A stretch of DNA of 64,000 nucleotides, taken from Hydrocurvibacter sp036169815 (GTDB lineage: Bacteria > Campylobacterota > Campylobacteria > Campylobacterales > Sulfurimonadaceae). Both the position numbers and the translations under genes were made by a program. Below are positions 41,281 through 50,101 of this stretch, piece by piece. Where the stretch lies: contig JAVHOA010000081.1 in assembly GCA_036169815.1 (NCBI GenBank), positions 1 to 64,000 of the forward strand. Reading direction: 5' to 3'. Below the pieces are notes generated by a model. It saw only the letters and a program-made list of their open reading frames with translations, was not told the DNA's origin and made no database searches. How positions within the stretch are numbered: position 1 is the first letter of the stretch; every line of letters begins with the position of its first letter.

Positions 41281-44145
41281 TTGAATAGAACTATTAAATT
41301 ATTTTATGTCGCTGTATTTATCTTCATACTTGTGGCACTCCTTCGCGTTGCCAATACTTATGTGGATGAGCTGGTTCAATCCAAACAGAGTGAGTACTTT
41401 CAAACGAATGCCACAGAACTCACTACAAAAATAAAAGAGCTAACACATGCCAAACAAGCACGAGAGTTAGCTATTTTGCAAGAACTTATCTCAGATCAAA
41501 AAATAGCCAAATTTGTTAAAACTAAAAACTTTACTCCAAGCACACAAGATTATATTTTTAAAAAGTTGCAGGCTTATCCTGAAGAGAAAAATTCATGGAT
41601 ACAGTTCATAGATAACAAAGGCATCAGTCTTTGGAGAAGTTGGGATTTGCAGAGCGGCGATGACCTTTCACATTTGCGCAGCGATGTCGCAGCGATGCTG
41701 CGAACTCCAGGGATTAGTAGCAGTATTAGTGTTGGAAAATATGATATGAGTTTTAAAACCATGATTCCAATCTACGATGATAGAAAAATCTTTATTGGTT
41801 CTATTGAGTTGATTTCAAATTTTGATTCTATTGCACAAGAACTTGAAAATATGGGGTACAAGCCATTGGTTTTAGTGGATAAAGCCTATAAAAAACAGCT
41901 GCTTCACTCTGTGAGTAAAAAGTTTGTAGGAGAATACTATCTCTCCAATAAAAATGCCGATGCCGCGCTGGTATCTTTAGTGCAAAGCAAAGGTGTTACA
42001 TACTTTATTTCCCCGTATTCGAACTATGTGATGGATGTAAATATGGCTATGTTTAACTATGCCATCTTTGATCAAAAGGATGTTTTTCTTGGAAATATAC
42101 TGCTTGCAAAGGATATTTCTGCTTTGAAAAGTGCTTGGGGAAAAGAGATTAAACAGAAAACGATTTTATTTTTAGTGATTTTTATCCTGCTTTTTAGTTA
42201 TATTTTTTATCTGTTTATTAAAAATTCAAGCTCAAATTTTAAGCTCACTACTACTTTTATTGCCTCTGTATTGCTTTTTGCAGTTTCTTATATGTTCTAT
42301 TTTTTTGGGGTGCATTTTTATTATAAAGAGCGGGAAAACTCTTTTTTAAGTGCGTACCGATCTTCCATTAAAATAGATTTTGAGAATATTTCTAACAAAT
42401 CCACAAGTGTCGCGGATATTATTTATAAGCTTGAGCTTGAAAATCCAGTCATCTTTGAACTTCTTAAAAAAGCACAAGATCCAAGTCAAAAGGATGCCGC
42501 ACGTCAAGAGTTATATGAACAATTACGTCCAAAATATGAAGAGTTTAAGAAGTTTGGTGTAAGAGAACTCCAATTTCATCTTTCAAATAATGAAAGTTTT
42601 TTGAGGATGCACAAGCCTGAAATCTACGGTGATAATTTAACCAATATCCGTGAGAGTGTGAAGTGGGTTAATGAACATCATCAAAGAGTAGATGGTTTTG
42701 AAGAGGGAAGAGTCTATAGTGGATTTCGCCATATTTTTCCGCTTTTTTATCAGTATGACCCTGATAATAAGTTTTATATGGGAAGTGTTGAAATCTCTTT
42801 CGGCTCTTTTAATTTTATGCAAGATCTCATTTATGCCAACAAGTGCAAGGGAAGTTTTCTCATCAAATCGGATGAACTCAATTCTAAACTTTTTGAGAGT
42901 CAAAGAGCCAATTATACAGATTCTCTTTATGAAGGCTGGTCCTTTGACAAAGCAGTCACAGACAAACTGAACAATCTCTCCATTGATGCAGATCTTTCCC
43001 TCATAGATTTAAAAGATTATAATTTTATTAAGCAGATGATAGAAAAAGGGGAAATTTTTTGCATCAATGACAAAGATGAACAGTATCTTTTTACTTTTAT
43101 TCCATTGCAAAATCCTGTTTCTAAAAAGATTGTTGCTGTTTTGATACTACAAAAAGAAAAAACGATGCTGTTAAGTATGCAAAACAGTGAAGAGATGGCG
43201 TATTTTGTAGGGTCTATTTTCCTTTTACTGATATTTTTGTACATGTATAAAGAGATTAGTATCAAAACAGAGTATAAAATTCTGCTTCGAAAAACACAGC
43301 GGATTTTGGATGCGCAGGATTCTATTGTGGTGATTGTGGGCAAAGATGGTCTTTTAGAGGTCAATAAAAAGTTTCTTGATTTCTTTGGGTTTACTTCACT
43401 TGAGGCGTTTCGACTTTATTACAGATGTATTTCCGATAAATTTTTAAATGATGGCAAATCATTTTATATCCAAAATGTTGAAAATAAAAGAGAGTGGATT
43501 GAGGAGCTTTTCCGCATGGATAATGCAAGCAAAATTGTTTCTATGATGGATAAAGACAGCGGGGTTTACTACTTTGCTATCAAAGTGAACAGGCTAGATG
43601 AGAACTATCTGCTTGAACTCTCGGATATCAGCGACACAGTAAGAGAGAAGTTCCGTTATATCAATAAAGCCTACACAGATGCGCTAACAGGGGCATATAA
43701 TAGGGAGTATTTCAATGCCAATATTGACAAAATCATTCACGCACAGCGCCATGGTTCTCATCTTGGGATTATTTTTTGTGATATAGATTTCTTTAAAAAA
43801 GTCAATGATACCTATGGACATGATGTCGGAGATGGCGTTTTGCAAAGGTGTGTTCAGATTTTTGAAAAAAATACACGCGCAGATGATCTTGTCATCCGTT
43901 GGGGTGGTGAGGAGTTTATTATCCTCTTGTATGTGGATTCGATGGATGTTTTGATAAAAATTGCCAATACGCTTAGAAAAGCGGTTGAAGCGGAAACTTT
44001 TTTAAGCGTCGGAACGCTTACATGTAGCTTTGGACTGAGCAGTTACGCATGGGGCGAGGATATTTTAAAAGCAGTAAAACGTGCCGATGAAGCACTCTAT
44101 GAAGCTAAAGAGAGTGGTAGAAATAGAGTGAAATTTAAATTTTAA
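41281..44145 (+). CDS. membrane diguanylate cyclase with two extracytoplasmic sensor regions
   Basis: The 954-residue product starts at TTG with AGGAG 6 nt upstream. A first membrane helix (residues 5-25) is followed by a large periplasmic sensor with dCACHE character (residues about 30-290), two helices (293-342), a second periplasmic sensor (residues about 345-635), a helix near 640-655, a PAS-like domain (about 675-780) and a C-terminal GGDEF domain with active site GGEEF at about residue 875. The duplicated sensor module in one chain is unusual. The phosphohexomutase gene follows after 12 nt. Confidence 0.9.
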   Translation: MNRTIKLFYVAVFIFILVALLRVANTYVDELVQSKQSEYFQTNATELTTKIKELTHAKQARELAILQELISDQKIAKFVKTKNFTPSTQDYIFKKLQAYPEEKNSWIQFIDNKGISLWRSWDLQSGDDLSHLRSDVAAMLRTPGISSSISVGKYDMSFKTMIPIYDDRKIFIGSIELISNFDSIAQELENMGYKPLVLVDKAYKKQLLHSVSKKFVGEYYLSNKNADAALVSLVQSKGVTYFISPYSNYVMDVNMAMFNYAIFDQKDVFLGNILLAKDISALKSAWGKEIKQKTILFLVIFILLFSYIFYLFIKNSSSNFKLTTTFIASVLLFAVSYMFYFFGVHFYYKERENSFLSAYRSSIKIDFENISNKSTSVADIIYKLELENPVIFELLKKAQDPSQKDAARQELYEQLRPKYEEFKKFGVRELQFHLSNNESFLRMHKPEIYGDNLTNIRESVKWVNEHHQRVDGFEEGRVYSGFRHIFPLFYQYDPDNKFYMGSVEISFGSFNFMQDLIYANKCKGSFLIKSDELNSKLFESQRANYTDSLYEGWSFDKAVTDKLNNLSIDADLSLIDLKDYNFIKQMIEKGEIFCINDKDEQYLFTFIPLQNPVSKKIVAVLILQKEKTMLLSMQNSEEMAYFVGSIFLLLIFLYMYKEISIKTEYKILLRKTQRILDAQDSIVVIVGKDGLLEVNKKFLDFFGFTSLEAFRLYYRCISDKFLNDGKSFYIQNVENKREWIEELFRMDNASKIVSMMDKDSGVYYFAIKVNRLDENYLLELSDISDTVREKFRYINKAYTDALTGAYNREYFNANIDKIIHAQRHGSHLGIIFCDIDFFKKVNDTYGHDVGDGVLQRCVQIFEKNTRADDLVIRWGGEEFIILLYVDSMDVLIKIANTLRKAVEAETFLSVGTLTCSFGLSSYAWGEDILKAVKRADEALYEAKESGRNRVKFKF

Positions 44146-44157
44146 AAGGAGAGTGTT

Positions 44158-45516
44158 TTGAGTATATATAGAGAGTATGATATCCGTGGGATTTTTGAAA
44201 AAGAGCTCAATGAGGCGAGTGTTGTGAGGATTGGTTATGGGCTTGCAAGTCGCATAGATGGTGAAGTTGTAGCGGTTGGGTATGATGCAAGAAGTCATTC
44301 GCCAATTCTTTTTGAATATCTCGTGCGCGGGCTCAATGCGGGTGGGAAAAAAGTGCTTGATATGGGCATGGTGCCAACACCTGTGAACTATTTTGTAAAC
44401 TATCAAGATTGGGATGGCATCACTCCAAGCGCTTCGGTGATGATTACAGGTTCGCACAATCCAAGCGAGTATAACGGCTTTAAAATCACCATCAACCAAG
44501 CCCCATTTTTTGGTGAAGATATCTATGCGCTCGGCCGCGAAATCGCGACAATGGCGATGCCACAAACGGTGGAGCCAAACGTCATCAAAATAGATGCAGT
44601 TGGGCGCTATATCGATTTTATGCTGCGTGAGTTTGCCCACTTGCATGGCATGCCTGAGCGCATAGTGTATGATTGTGGCAACGGGGTTGCTGGGATTGTG
44701 ACTGAGAAGATATTTGCAGGTTTGGGCTTACATGTAAAGGGAATTTACACCAATCCAGATGGCACTTTTCCAAATCACCATCCAGATCCATCGGTAGAAC
44801 ACAATCTTGAAGATATTAAAAAACTTTTAGAAAAAGAGGGCGATATCGCTTTTGCTTATGATGGAGACGCGGATCGTATCGCAGTTTTGACGCATAAAAA
44901 CAATATCAAAGGCGATATGATGGCACTTTTGTATGCTATGAAGATAAAAAATCCAACTGTTGTTGGCGAGGTAAAATGCTCGCAAGTGATGTATGATGAG
45001 CTTGAGCGTCGCGGTGCAAAAGCAGTGATGTACAAAACAGGACATTCCAACCTCAAAGTCAAGATGAAAGAGATTGGTGCAGACCTTGCATGTGAAGTGA
45101 GTGGTCACGTGTTTTTTAAAAACCGTTATTTTGGATATGACGATGCAATCTATGCAACCCTTCGTATGCTTGAGCTTGTGCATGATGGCATCGATTTAGA
45201 TGCAGAGCTTGCAAAGCTTCCAAAGGTTTTTTCAACCGAAGAGATTAAAGTAGAAACATCAGAGCAAGAGAAGTTTCTCATTATCGACGCACTCAAAACT
45301 TTGTTGCAAAATCCGCCAGCAGATTTTCCACATATTAAAAATATCATTGATGTCGATGGTGTTCGTGTCATCTTCGATACGGGTTGGGGACTTGTGCGAG
45401 CAAGCAACACAACTCCAGTTTTAGTCACACGTTTTGAGTCCACATGTAAGGAAGATGCGCTTCTTTATGAATCAGCACTCAATGGCTTGATTGCAAAAGC
45501 ACAGCAATCGCTATAA
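44158..45516 (+). CDS. phosphomannomutase/phosphoglucomutase
   Basis: This phosphohexomutase (AlgC/ManB type) interconverts 1- and 6-phosphates of mannose or glucose for nucleotide-sugar synthesis. The 452-residue product has the substrate loop YDIRGIF at the N-terminus, the catalytic phosphoserine loop ITGSHNPSEYNGFK (about residue 100), the metal loop DGDADR (about residue 236) and the sugar-binding CEVSGHVFF (about residue 308). It starts at TTG with AAGGAG upstream. It contains one perfect TTACATGTAA copy. GalU at 49 kb could use its glucose-1-phosphate. Confidence 0.93.
   Translation: MSIYREYDIRGIFEKELNEASVVRIGYGLASRIDGEVVAVGYDARSHSPILFEYLVRGLNAGGKKVLDMGMVPTPVNYFVNYQDWDGITPSASVMITGSHNPSEYNGFKITINQAPFFGEDIYALGREIATMAMPQTVEPNVIKIDAVGRYIDFMLREFAHLHGMPERIVYDCGNGVAGIVTEKIFAGLGLHVKGIYTNPDGTFPNHHPDPSVEHNLEDIKKLLEKEGDIAFAYDGDADRIAVLTHKNNIKGDMMALLYAMKIKNPTVVGEVKCSQVMYDELERRGAKAVMYKTGHSNLKVKMKEIGADLACEVSGHVFFKNRYFGYDDAIYATLRMLELVHDGIDLDAELAKLPKVFSTEEIKVETSEQEKFLIIDALKTLLQNPPADFPHIKNIIDVDGVRVIFDTGWGLVRASNTTPVLVTRFESTCKEDALLYESALNGLIAKAQQSL
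44728..44737. repeat. TTACATGTAA palindrome in the phosphohexomutase gene
   Basis: Context GGCTTACATGTAAAGG, read as Leu-His-Val-Lys. A weaker partial copy lies near 45441 (read Ser-Thr-Cys-Lys). Confidence 0.8.
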
Positions 45517-45524
45517 GGAGATCT

Positions 45525-46532
45525 ATGAAAACGCATACACTTTTAATGCCCCTTGATATGCACCTCCATCTTCGTGATGGGGTGATGCTAGAAGATGTTG
45601 CACCGCTAAGCGCATATAGTTTTAGCGGAGGTTTGATTATGCCAAATTTGGTACCGCCGGTTACGACAAAAGAGGAGCTGCTCGCCTATAAAGAGCGTAT
45701 TTTAGCCGCAGTTCCAAATGATTTTTTTGAACCTTATATGAGCATTTTTTATCAAAACTATGACAAAAAGTTTTTAGAAAGTGTCGCTGATGATCTGCTT
45801 GCAATCAAACTTTACCCAGCAGGGATTACAACAAATTCTGAGGGAGGAGTGGCATCTTTTGACATTGAAGCGATGCGTCCGACACTCCAAGCCATGAGTG
45901 ATCTTGGTATTCCTTTGTGCGTCCATGGTGAAACAGATGGATTTGTGATGGATAGAGAGGCTGAGTTTATGAGTATTTATGAGCTTTTAGCCACTTCATT
46001 TCCCCAGCTGAAAATTGTGATGGAGCATATTACAACCAAAGCGGCGGTGGATATGCTTGATAAATATAAAAATCTCTATGCCACAATCACCATCCATCAT
46101 CTTCTCCTTACCCTTGATGACGTAGTTGGCGGGATGATGAAACCACACCTCTTTTGTAAACCCATCGCAAAGCGTCCAGAGGATAAAGAAGCACTCTTAC
46201 ATGTAGCGCTTAGTGCGCATCCAAAAGTGATGTTTGGCTCCGATTCTGCGCCGCATCCACAGCATAAAAAAGAGTCTTGCGGGTGTGCGGCTGGGGTATT
46301 TACAGCGCCCATTGCCCTGCAACTTCTATGCGAAGTGTTTGATAGATATGATGCGCTTGAGAATCTGCAAAGTTTTGTTAGCGACAATGCGCAAAGTATC
46401 TATGGAATATGTCCAGAGTTTAAAGAGGTAGTGCTTGTACAAACCCCTTTTGCAGTACCGCACAACTACGCACATGTCGTGCCAATGTATGCAGGAGAGA
46501 GCATCGCATGGTCTATTCAAAGTGTCGAGTAA
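45525..46532 (+). CDS. pyrC: dihydroorotase
   Basis: PyrC cyclises carbamoyl-aspartate to dihydroorotate in pyrimidine synthesis. The 335-residue product shows the metal ligands DMHLHLRDG at the N-terminus, the carboxylated-lysine region AIKLYPAG (about residue 91), EHITTK (about residue 168), the IHHLLL histidine and the catalytic SDSAPHP (about residue 247). It is the class II, non-CAD form. AAGGAG precedes the ATG. Its last 11 nt overlap the start of the response regulator gene. Confidence 0.96.
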   Translation: MKTHTLLMPLDMHLHLRDGVMLEDVAPLSAYSFSGGLIMPNLVPPVTTKEELLAYKERILAAVPNDFFEPYMSIFYQNYDKKFLESVADDLLAIKLYPAGITTNSEGGVASFDIEAMRPTLQAMSDLGIPLCVHGETDGFVMDREAEFMSIYELLATSFPQLKIVMEHITTKAAVDMLDKYKNLYATITIHHLLLTLDDVVGGMMKPHLFCKPIAKRPEDKEALLHVALSAHPKVMFGSDSAPHPQHKKESCGCAAGVFTAPIALQLLCEVFDRYDALENLQSFVSDNAQSIYGICPEFKEVVLVQTPFAVPHNYAHVVPMYAGESIAWSIQSVE

Positions 46533-47178
46533 GATTTTACTTTTAGAAGATGATACGCTTTTAGGAGAAACTCTTGTGGATCTGCTTGAAGAGGAAGCGT
46601 ACAGCGTGCGCTACTGCACAAACGGCCAAGAAGTGCTTGAACTTACTTTTAAAGAGCGTTTTGATCTCTATCTTTTGGATATCAATGTTCCTTTTATCAG
46701 TGGAATCGAGCTGCTTGGAGCGCTTCGCAACGCCTCTGATAAAACGCCAGCGATATTTTTGACCTCTCATAAAGAAAAAGAGGTGATTCGCGCAGGGTTT
46801 ATGAGTGGAGCGGATGACTATATCCAAAAACCTTTTGATACAAGTGAACTTCTTTTGCGCATTAAAGCGGTTTTAAAACGCACAAAAGGGGATGAAAATG
46901 AGTGCATTAGCGAGCTTTGCCATGATAAAAAAAGAAAGCGCATTTTTTACAAAAACGAAGAGCTTGATCTCTCTCAAAAAGAGTATTTACTCCTCTCTTT
47001 GTTTCTCAAAAATGCCAATCAGGTTGTGACAAAAGAGATGATTGTAGAGGAACTTTGGCAGAGCAATGAAGAGATTAGTGATGGCGCGATTCGTGTTTAT
47101 ATCAATCGACTTAAACATTTTTTAGAGGATGGAATGATTGAAAATATTCGTGCTGTAGGGTATCGGCTTGTTTTATAA
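46522..47178 (+). CDS. OmpR-family response regulator
   Basis: The 218-residue product has a receiver domain (ILLLEDD start, phospho-Asp about residue 53 in YLLDINVPF, conserved Lys in IQKPFD) and a C-terminal winged-helix DNA-binding domain (SQKEYLLLSLFLKN ... AIRVYINRLKHFL). GTG 46522 is chosen because it leaves the usual four residues before ILLLEDD. The frame is open further upstream inside pyrC. It overlaps its cognate kinase by 11 nt. Targets are unknown. Confidence 0.88.
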   Translation: MSSKILLLEDDTLLGETLVDLLEEEAYSVRYCTNGQEVLELTFKERFDLYLLDINVPFISGIELLGALRNASDKTPAIFLTSHKEKEVIRAGFMSGADDYIQKPFDTSELLLRIKAVLKRTKGDENECISELCHDKKRKRIFYKNEELDLSQKEYLLLSLFLKNANQVVTKEMIVEELWQSNEEISDGAIRVYINRLKHFLEDGMIENIRAVGYRLVL

Positions 47179-47998
47179 TCTTAGACGAAATATTTTTTTA
47201 TACTATTTTATTACAGTGGTACTTTTTGGTGTGAGTTTTTATATCATTAAAGATATTGTGCAATTTCAAGATATCTACTTGCTTGGTTTTCTTTTTTTTA
47301 TGCTTGTGATTGTGGCTGGTGTTGTAATCTCTAAGTTTGCTATTGAACCGCTTGAAGAGTATGTCACCAATCTTGAAGAGCTCTCTCGTGATACTTTGCA
47401 CGAACTTAACTTGCCCATAGCAACCATTGTGACCAATGTCGATATGATCGAAAAAACAAGTGCAGATGAAAAAACAAAAAAACGCCTCTCTCGAATCAAA
47501 ACAGCGTGTGAGATGCTCTCTCAGCGCTATAATGAACTCGATTATATGATCAAAAAACAGACAAAAAAAGAGCTCTTACAACGATTTGATTTAAGAGAAC
47601 TTCTTCTTGAGCGCATTGCATTTGTAAGCAATCTTTACAGTAGTGCAGAGTTTACCTCTGATTTGGAAAGTTTTGTTATAAATATGGATAAAATTGGACT
47701 TGCAAAAGTGATTGACAATCTTATCGATAATGGTGTGAAATACTCCAAGGAGAGCAAAAAAATTCACGTTTCTCTTTGTAATGGCGTGCTCGCACTCCAA
47801 GATAATGGCATCGGTATCGATGAGGTTGTGTTACTGAAAATTTTTGACAGATATTATCAAAACGATGATTCTATGCCTGGATTTGGGATAGGGCTTTCGA
47901 TGGTGAAAAGGTTTTGCGATACTAATCGCATTAAACTCAATATAGAGTCGAAAAAAGAGCAGGGCACAACGATATTTTTAGATTTTAAAGGTTGTTAA
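47168..47998 (+). CDS. sensor histidine kinase, minimal form
   Basis: This 276-residue kinase has two membrane helices (residues 9-29 and 36-57) separated by only a few residues, so it lacks a periplasmic sensor domain. The phospho-acceptor is His78 in DTLHELNLPIA, followed by the N box (IDNLIDNGVKY) and the G boxes DNGIGID and GFGIGLSMV. It starts at TTG inside the response regulator gene. The proximity of the helices suggests intramembrane sensing or control by a membrane partner. Confidence 0.88.
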   Translation: MFYNLRRNIFLYYFITVVLFGVSFYIIKDIVQFQDIYLLGFLFFMLVIVAGVVISKFAIEPLEEYVTNLEELSRDTLHELNLPIATIVTNVDMIEKTSADEKTKKRLSRIKTACEMLSQRYNELDYMIKKQTKKELLQRFDLRELLLERIAFVSNLYSSAEFTSDLESFVINMDKIGLAKVIDNLIDNGVKYSKESKKIHVSLCNGVLALQDNGIGIDEVVLLKIFDRYYQNDDSMPGFGIGLSMVKRFCDTNRIKLNIESKKEQGTTIFLDFKGC

Positions 47999-48447
47999 TG
48001 GAAAACGCAGATTTTATTGCTTACGCTGAAAATGCACTGGATTATGGGATTATGGGGATTCTTTTGTTGATGAGTATCGTCACACTTTGGCTTTTTATTG
48101 AGCGATTGATGGTGTATAAATCTTTGCGACTTGAGGATTATGAAAGCAAGGATGCTCTTGAACTTGATTTGAGCGATAATCTCTCTACCATTAGTGCCAT
48201 CGGAGCCAACGCGCCTTATGTTGGACTGCTTGGAACGGTTATTGGGATTATGCTGACATTTTACTCTTTGGGCGATATTGGAACTGTTGATGCCAAAAAG
48301 ATTATGATGGGACTCGCTCTTGCACTCAAAGCTACAGCCCTTGGTCTTGTTGTGGCAATTCCTGCCATCTCTTTTTACACGATTTTGCTCCGTAAAATGG
48401 AGCGAATTGTTGTGAAGTTTGATATCTTGCAAGAGGCAAAAAAGTAG
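47998..48447 (+). CDS. exbB: MotA/TolQ/ExbB proton channel family protein
   Basis: The 149-residue product has three membrane helices and the family segment IGANAPYVGLLGTVIGIMLTF (about residue 62), followed by GLALALKATALGLVVAIPA. It is the short ExbB form common in Campylobacterota. The ATG overlaps the kinase stop codon by one base (TAATG). With ExbD it should form a proton-driven motor for TonB-dependent transport. No tonB is adjacent. Confidence 0.9.
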   Translation: MENADFIAYAENALDYGIMGILLLMSIVTLWLFIERLMVYKSLRLEDYESKDALELDLSDNLSTISAIGANAPYVGLLGTVIGIMLTFYSLGDIGTVDAKKIMMGLALALKATALGLVVAIPAISFYTILLRKMERIVVKFDILQEAKK

Positions 48448-48828
48448 ATGCGTCCTAGAAAAAAGTTTGATCAAATCAATGTGATTCCTTTTATTGATAT
48501 TATGCTTGTGCTGCTTGTGATGGTCCTTACTACGGCAACTTTTGTAAAGCAGGGGATTATTCCCGTTGATTTGCCAGAGGCTAAGGCAAGTGAAAAAAAT
48601 GACCAGCAGCAAGAGATTGCTATTTATGTGAATGCACAAGGTGAAATTTTTTACGATAAAGGCAAAGTAAGCCTCGAGGAGTTGGAGCAAAAACTCTCCA
48701 GCATCCCAGCATCCCAAACTGTAGTGCTTAAAAGTGACAAAGAGTCAAGATTTCAAGATTTTGTGAGCGTGATGAATATCTTAAAACGCCTCAATCATGA
48801 ACAGCTTTATATCATCACAAAAGAGTAA
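48448..48828 (+). CDS. exbD: ExbD/TolR family protein
   Basis: The 126-residue product has one N-terminal membrane helix carrying the conserved proton-translocating Asp (VIPFIDIMLVLLVM, about residue 17) and a periplasmic domain with the TolR-type alternation of strands. ATG follows the exbB stop codon directly. A strong terminator lies immediately after the stop codon, so the transcription unit ends here without a tonB gene. Confidence 0.92.
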   Translation: MRPRKKFDQINVIPFIDIMLVLLVMVLTTATFVKQGIIPVDLPEAKASEKNDQQQEIAIYVNAQGEIFYDKGKVSLEELEQKLSSIPASQTVVLKSDKESRFQDFVSVMNILKRLNHEQLYIITKE

Positions 48829-48829
48829 A

Positions 48830-48861
48830 ACGGCTTATTTTAAAGCCGTGTTTGTTTTTTA
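48830..48861 (+). terminator. Rho-independent terminator after exbD
   Basis: ACGGCTT-ATTTTA-AAGCCGT (48830-48849) is followed by GTTTGTTTTTTA. It ends the pyrC/two-component/exbBD transcription unit. Confidence 0.8.
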
Positions 48862-48875
48862 TTTGCTTTAGCCCT

Positions 48876-48885
48876 TTACATGTAA
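48876..48885. repeat. TTACATGTAA palindrome, intergenic
   Basis: It lies within an imperfect inverted repeat TAGCC...GGCTA between the converging exbD and the small membrane-protein gene, 3 nt from the latter's stop codon. Confidence 0.8.
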
Positions 48886-48887
48886 GG

Positions 48888-49130
48888 CTAGTAAACATCT
48901 TTTTTCATAAGAATAACAGAAGATTTTTTCTCTTTGCTTGTATTGCTTTTACAAATAGTTGCAGTTTTTTTGAGTGTTGTGTTACTTTGGAAAACTTTTG
49001 TTTCCTCTTTTTTTATATCATTAAAAAGTGAAGAGGCTATAAAAAAGAGAATCATAATAACAACAACACTAGCATAAAAAAGCAGATAGTTTTTAATCTG
49101 CCCCGATGCAAAAGGGTTGTCTATTTTCAT
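48888..49130 (-). CDS. small single-span membrane protein of unknown function
   Basis: I do not recognise this 80-residue protein. It has a polar N-terminus, one membrane helix at about residues 15-33 (YLLFYASVVVIMILFFIASS) and a Lys/Ser/Thr-rich C-terminal tail with one cysteine. The ATG overlaps the galU stop codon by 4 nt, so it is co-transcribed with galU, which suggests that it is real and may work at the envelope. Confidence 0.6.
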   Translation of the reverse strand: MKIDNPFASGQIKNYLLFYASVVVIMILFFIASSLFNDIKKEETKVFQSNTTLKKTATICKSNTSKEKKSSVILMKKDVY

Positions 49131-49963
49131 GCTTCGTGGGTGTCTTTTTCTTTTTCATAAAAGTAGTTCGTCGCTTCGACAAACCCCTCAACGCTTCCAC
49201 AATCAAATCTTTTTCCTTCAAACTTGTAAGCGATGACTTTTCCCTCTTTTGCGAGGGTTAAGAGTGCATCGGTAATCTGAATCTCCCCACCTTTTCCTGG
49301 TTTCGTTTCTCGAATTGCCTCAAATATTTCAGGTGTGAGAATATAGCGTCCGATAATAGCGAGATTTGTAGGGGCATCTTTTGGTTCTGGTTTTTCAACC
49401 ATATTTGTGACACGTAAAACCCCATCTTCTATCACATCACCTGCGATAATTCCATATTTGTTTGAGTTTTTTATCTCGATTTCTTCAACTGCGACGATGC
49501 AACATTGGTATTTTTTGTAGAGTTGGCTCATCTGAGAAAGCACGCCTTTTCCCTCTTGGTTATCACATAAATCATCTGCGAGAATGACGCAAAATGGCTC
49601 AGAGCCTATGAGCAGTTCTCCTGAGAGAATCGCATGGCCCAAACCTTTCATCTCGATTTGTCGTGTGTAAGAAAAAGTACACTTGTCGATGACATAGCGG
49701 ATTTGGTCGAGATAGTGCTCTTTTGATGTGCCTTGTATCTGGTGTTCGAGTTCATAAGAGATATCAAAATGATCCTCAATAGCGCGTTTTCCACGTCCTG
49801 TGACAACCGCCATAACATCACAGCCAGCTTCGATGGCTTCTTCTACTCCATACTGAATAAGTGGTTTTGTAAGAATTGGCAACATCTCTTTTGGCATCGC
49901 TTTTGTTGCAGGTAAAAATCGTGTCCCATATCCAGCAGCCGGAAATAAACATCTTCTAATCAT
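49127..49963 (-). CDS. galU: UTP-glucose-1-phosphate uridylyltransferase
   Basis: GalU makes UDP-glucose for LPS, capsule or glycan synthesis. The 278-residue product has the nucleotidyltransferase signature FPAAGYGTRFLPATKAMPKE at residue 7, the LADDLCDN metal-binding Asp region (about residue 130), VEKPEPKDAPTNLAIIGRY and a KFEGKRFDCGSVEGF ending. GAGGAT precedes the ATG, and TATAAT on the minus strand at 49993-49998 is a plausible -10. Confidence 0.95.
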   Translation of the reverse strand: MIRRCLFPAAGYGTRFLPATKAMPKEMLPILTKPLIQYGVEEAIEAGCDVMAVVTGRGKRAIEDHFDISYELEHQIQGTSKEHYLDQIRYVIDKCTFSYTRQIEMKGLGHAILSGELLIGSEPFCVILADDLCDNQEGKGVLSQMSQLYKKYQCCIVAVEEIEIKNSNKYGIIAGDVIEDGVLRVTNMVEKPEPKDAPTNLAIIGRYILTPEIFEAIRETKPGKGGEIQITDALLTLAKEGKVIAYKFEGKRFDCGSVEGFVEATNYFYEKEKDTHEA

Positions 49964-50063
49964 AAAATATCCTCAATTTTAATAAGTTTATAATTATACT
50001 TGATGCAGTTTAATCTAAGTTTTGAAGCGATAGTTTTGTTACCTTATTTGTGCATTGTGATGC

Positions 50064-50069
50064 TATAAT
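50064..50069 (+). promoter_or_regulatory. -10 element for corA
   Basis: TATAATCGCG lies 32 nt upstream of the corA ATG. The CGCG discriminator matches the promoter at 58662. The corA Shine-Dalgarno AAAGGA lies between. Confidence 0.5.
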
Positions 50070-50101
50070 CGCGTTTCAAGTTTTCATCAAAGGATTCTGT
50101 A

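Noticed and set aside
44065..44646. 193-codon minus-strand frame opposite the cyclase end and the phosphohexomutase start
   Set aside because: His/Trp/Cys-rich translation typical of the complement of coding DNA, and both plus-strand genes are well supported.
47995..48717. 240-codon minus-strand frame opposite exbB/exbD
   Set aside because: Asn/His/Cys-rich shadow translation. exbB and exbD on the plus strand have clear family motifs.
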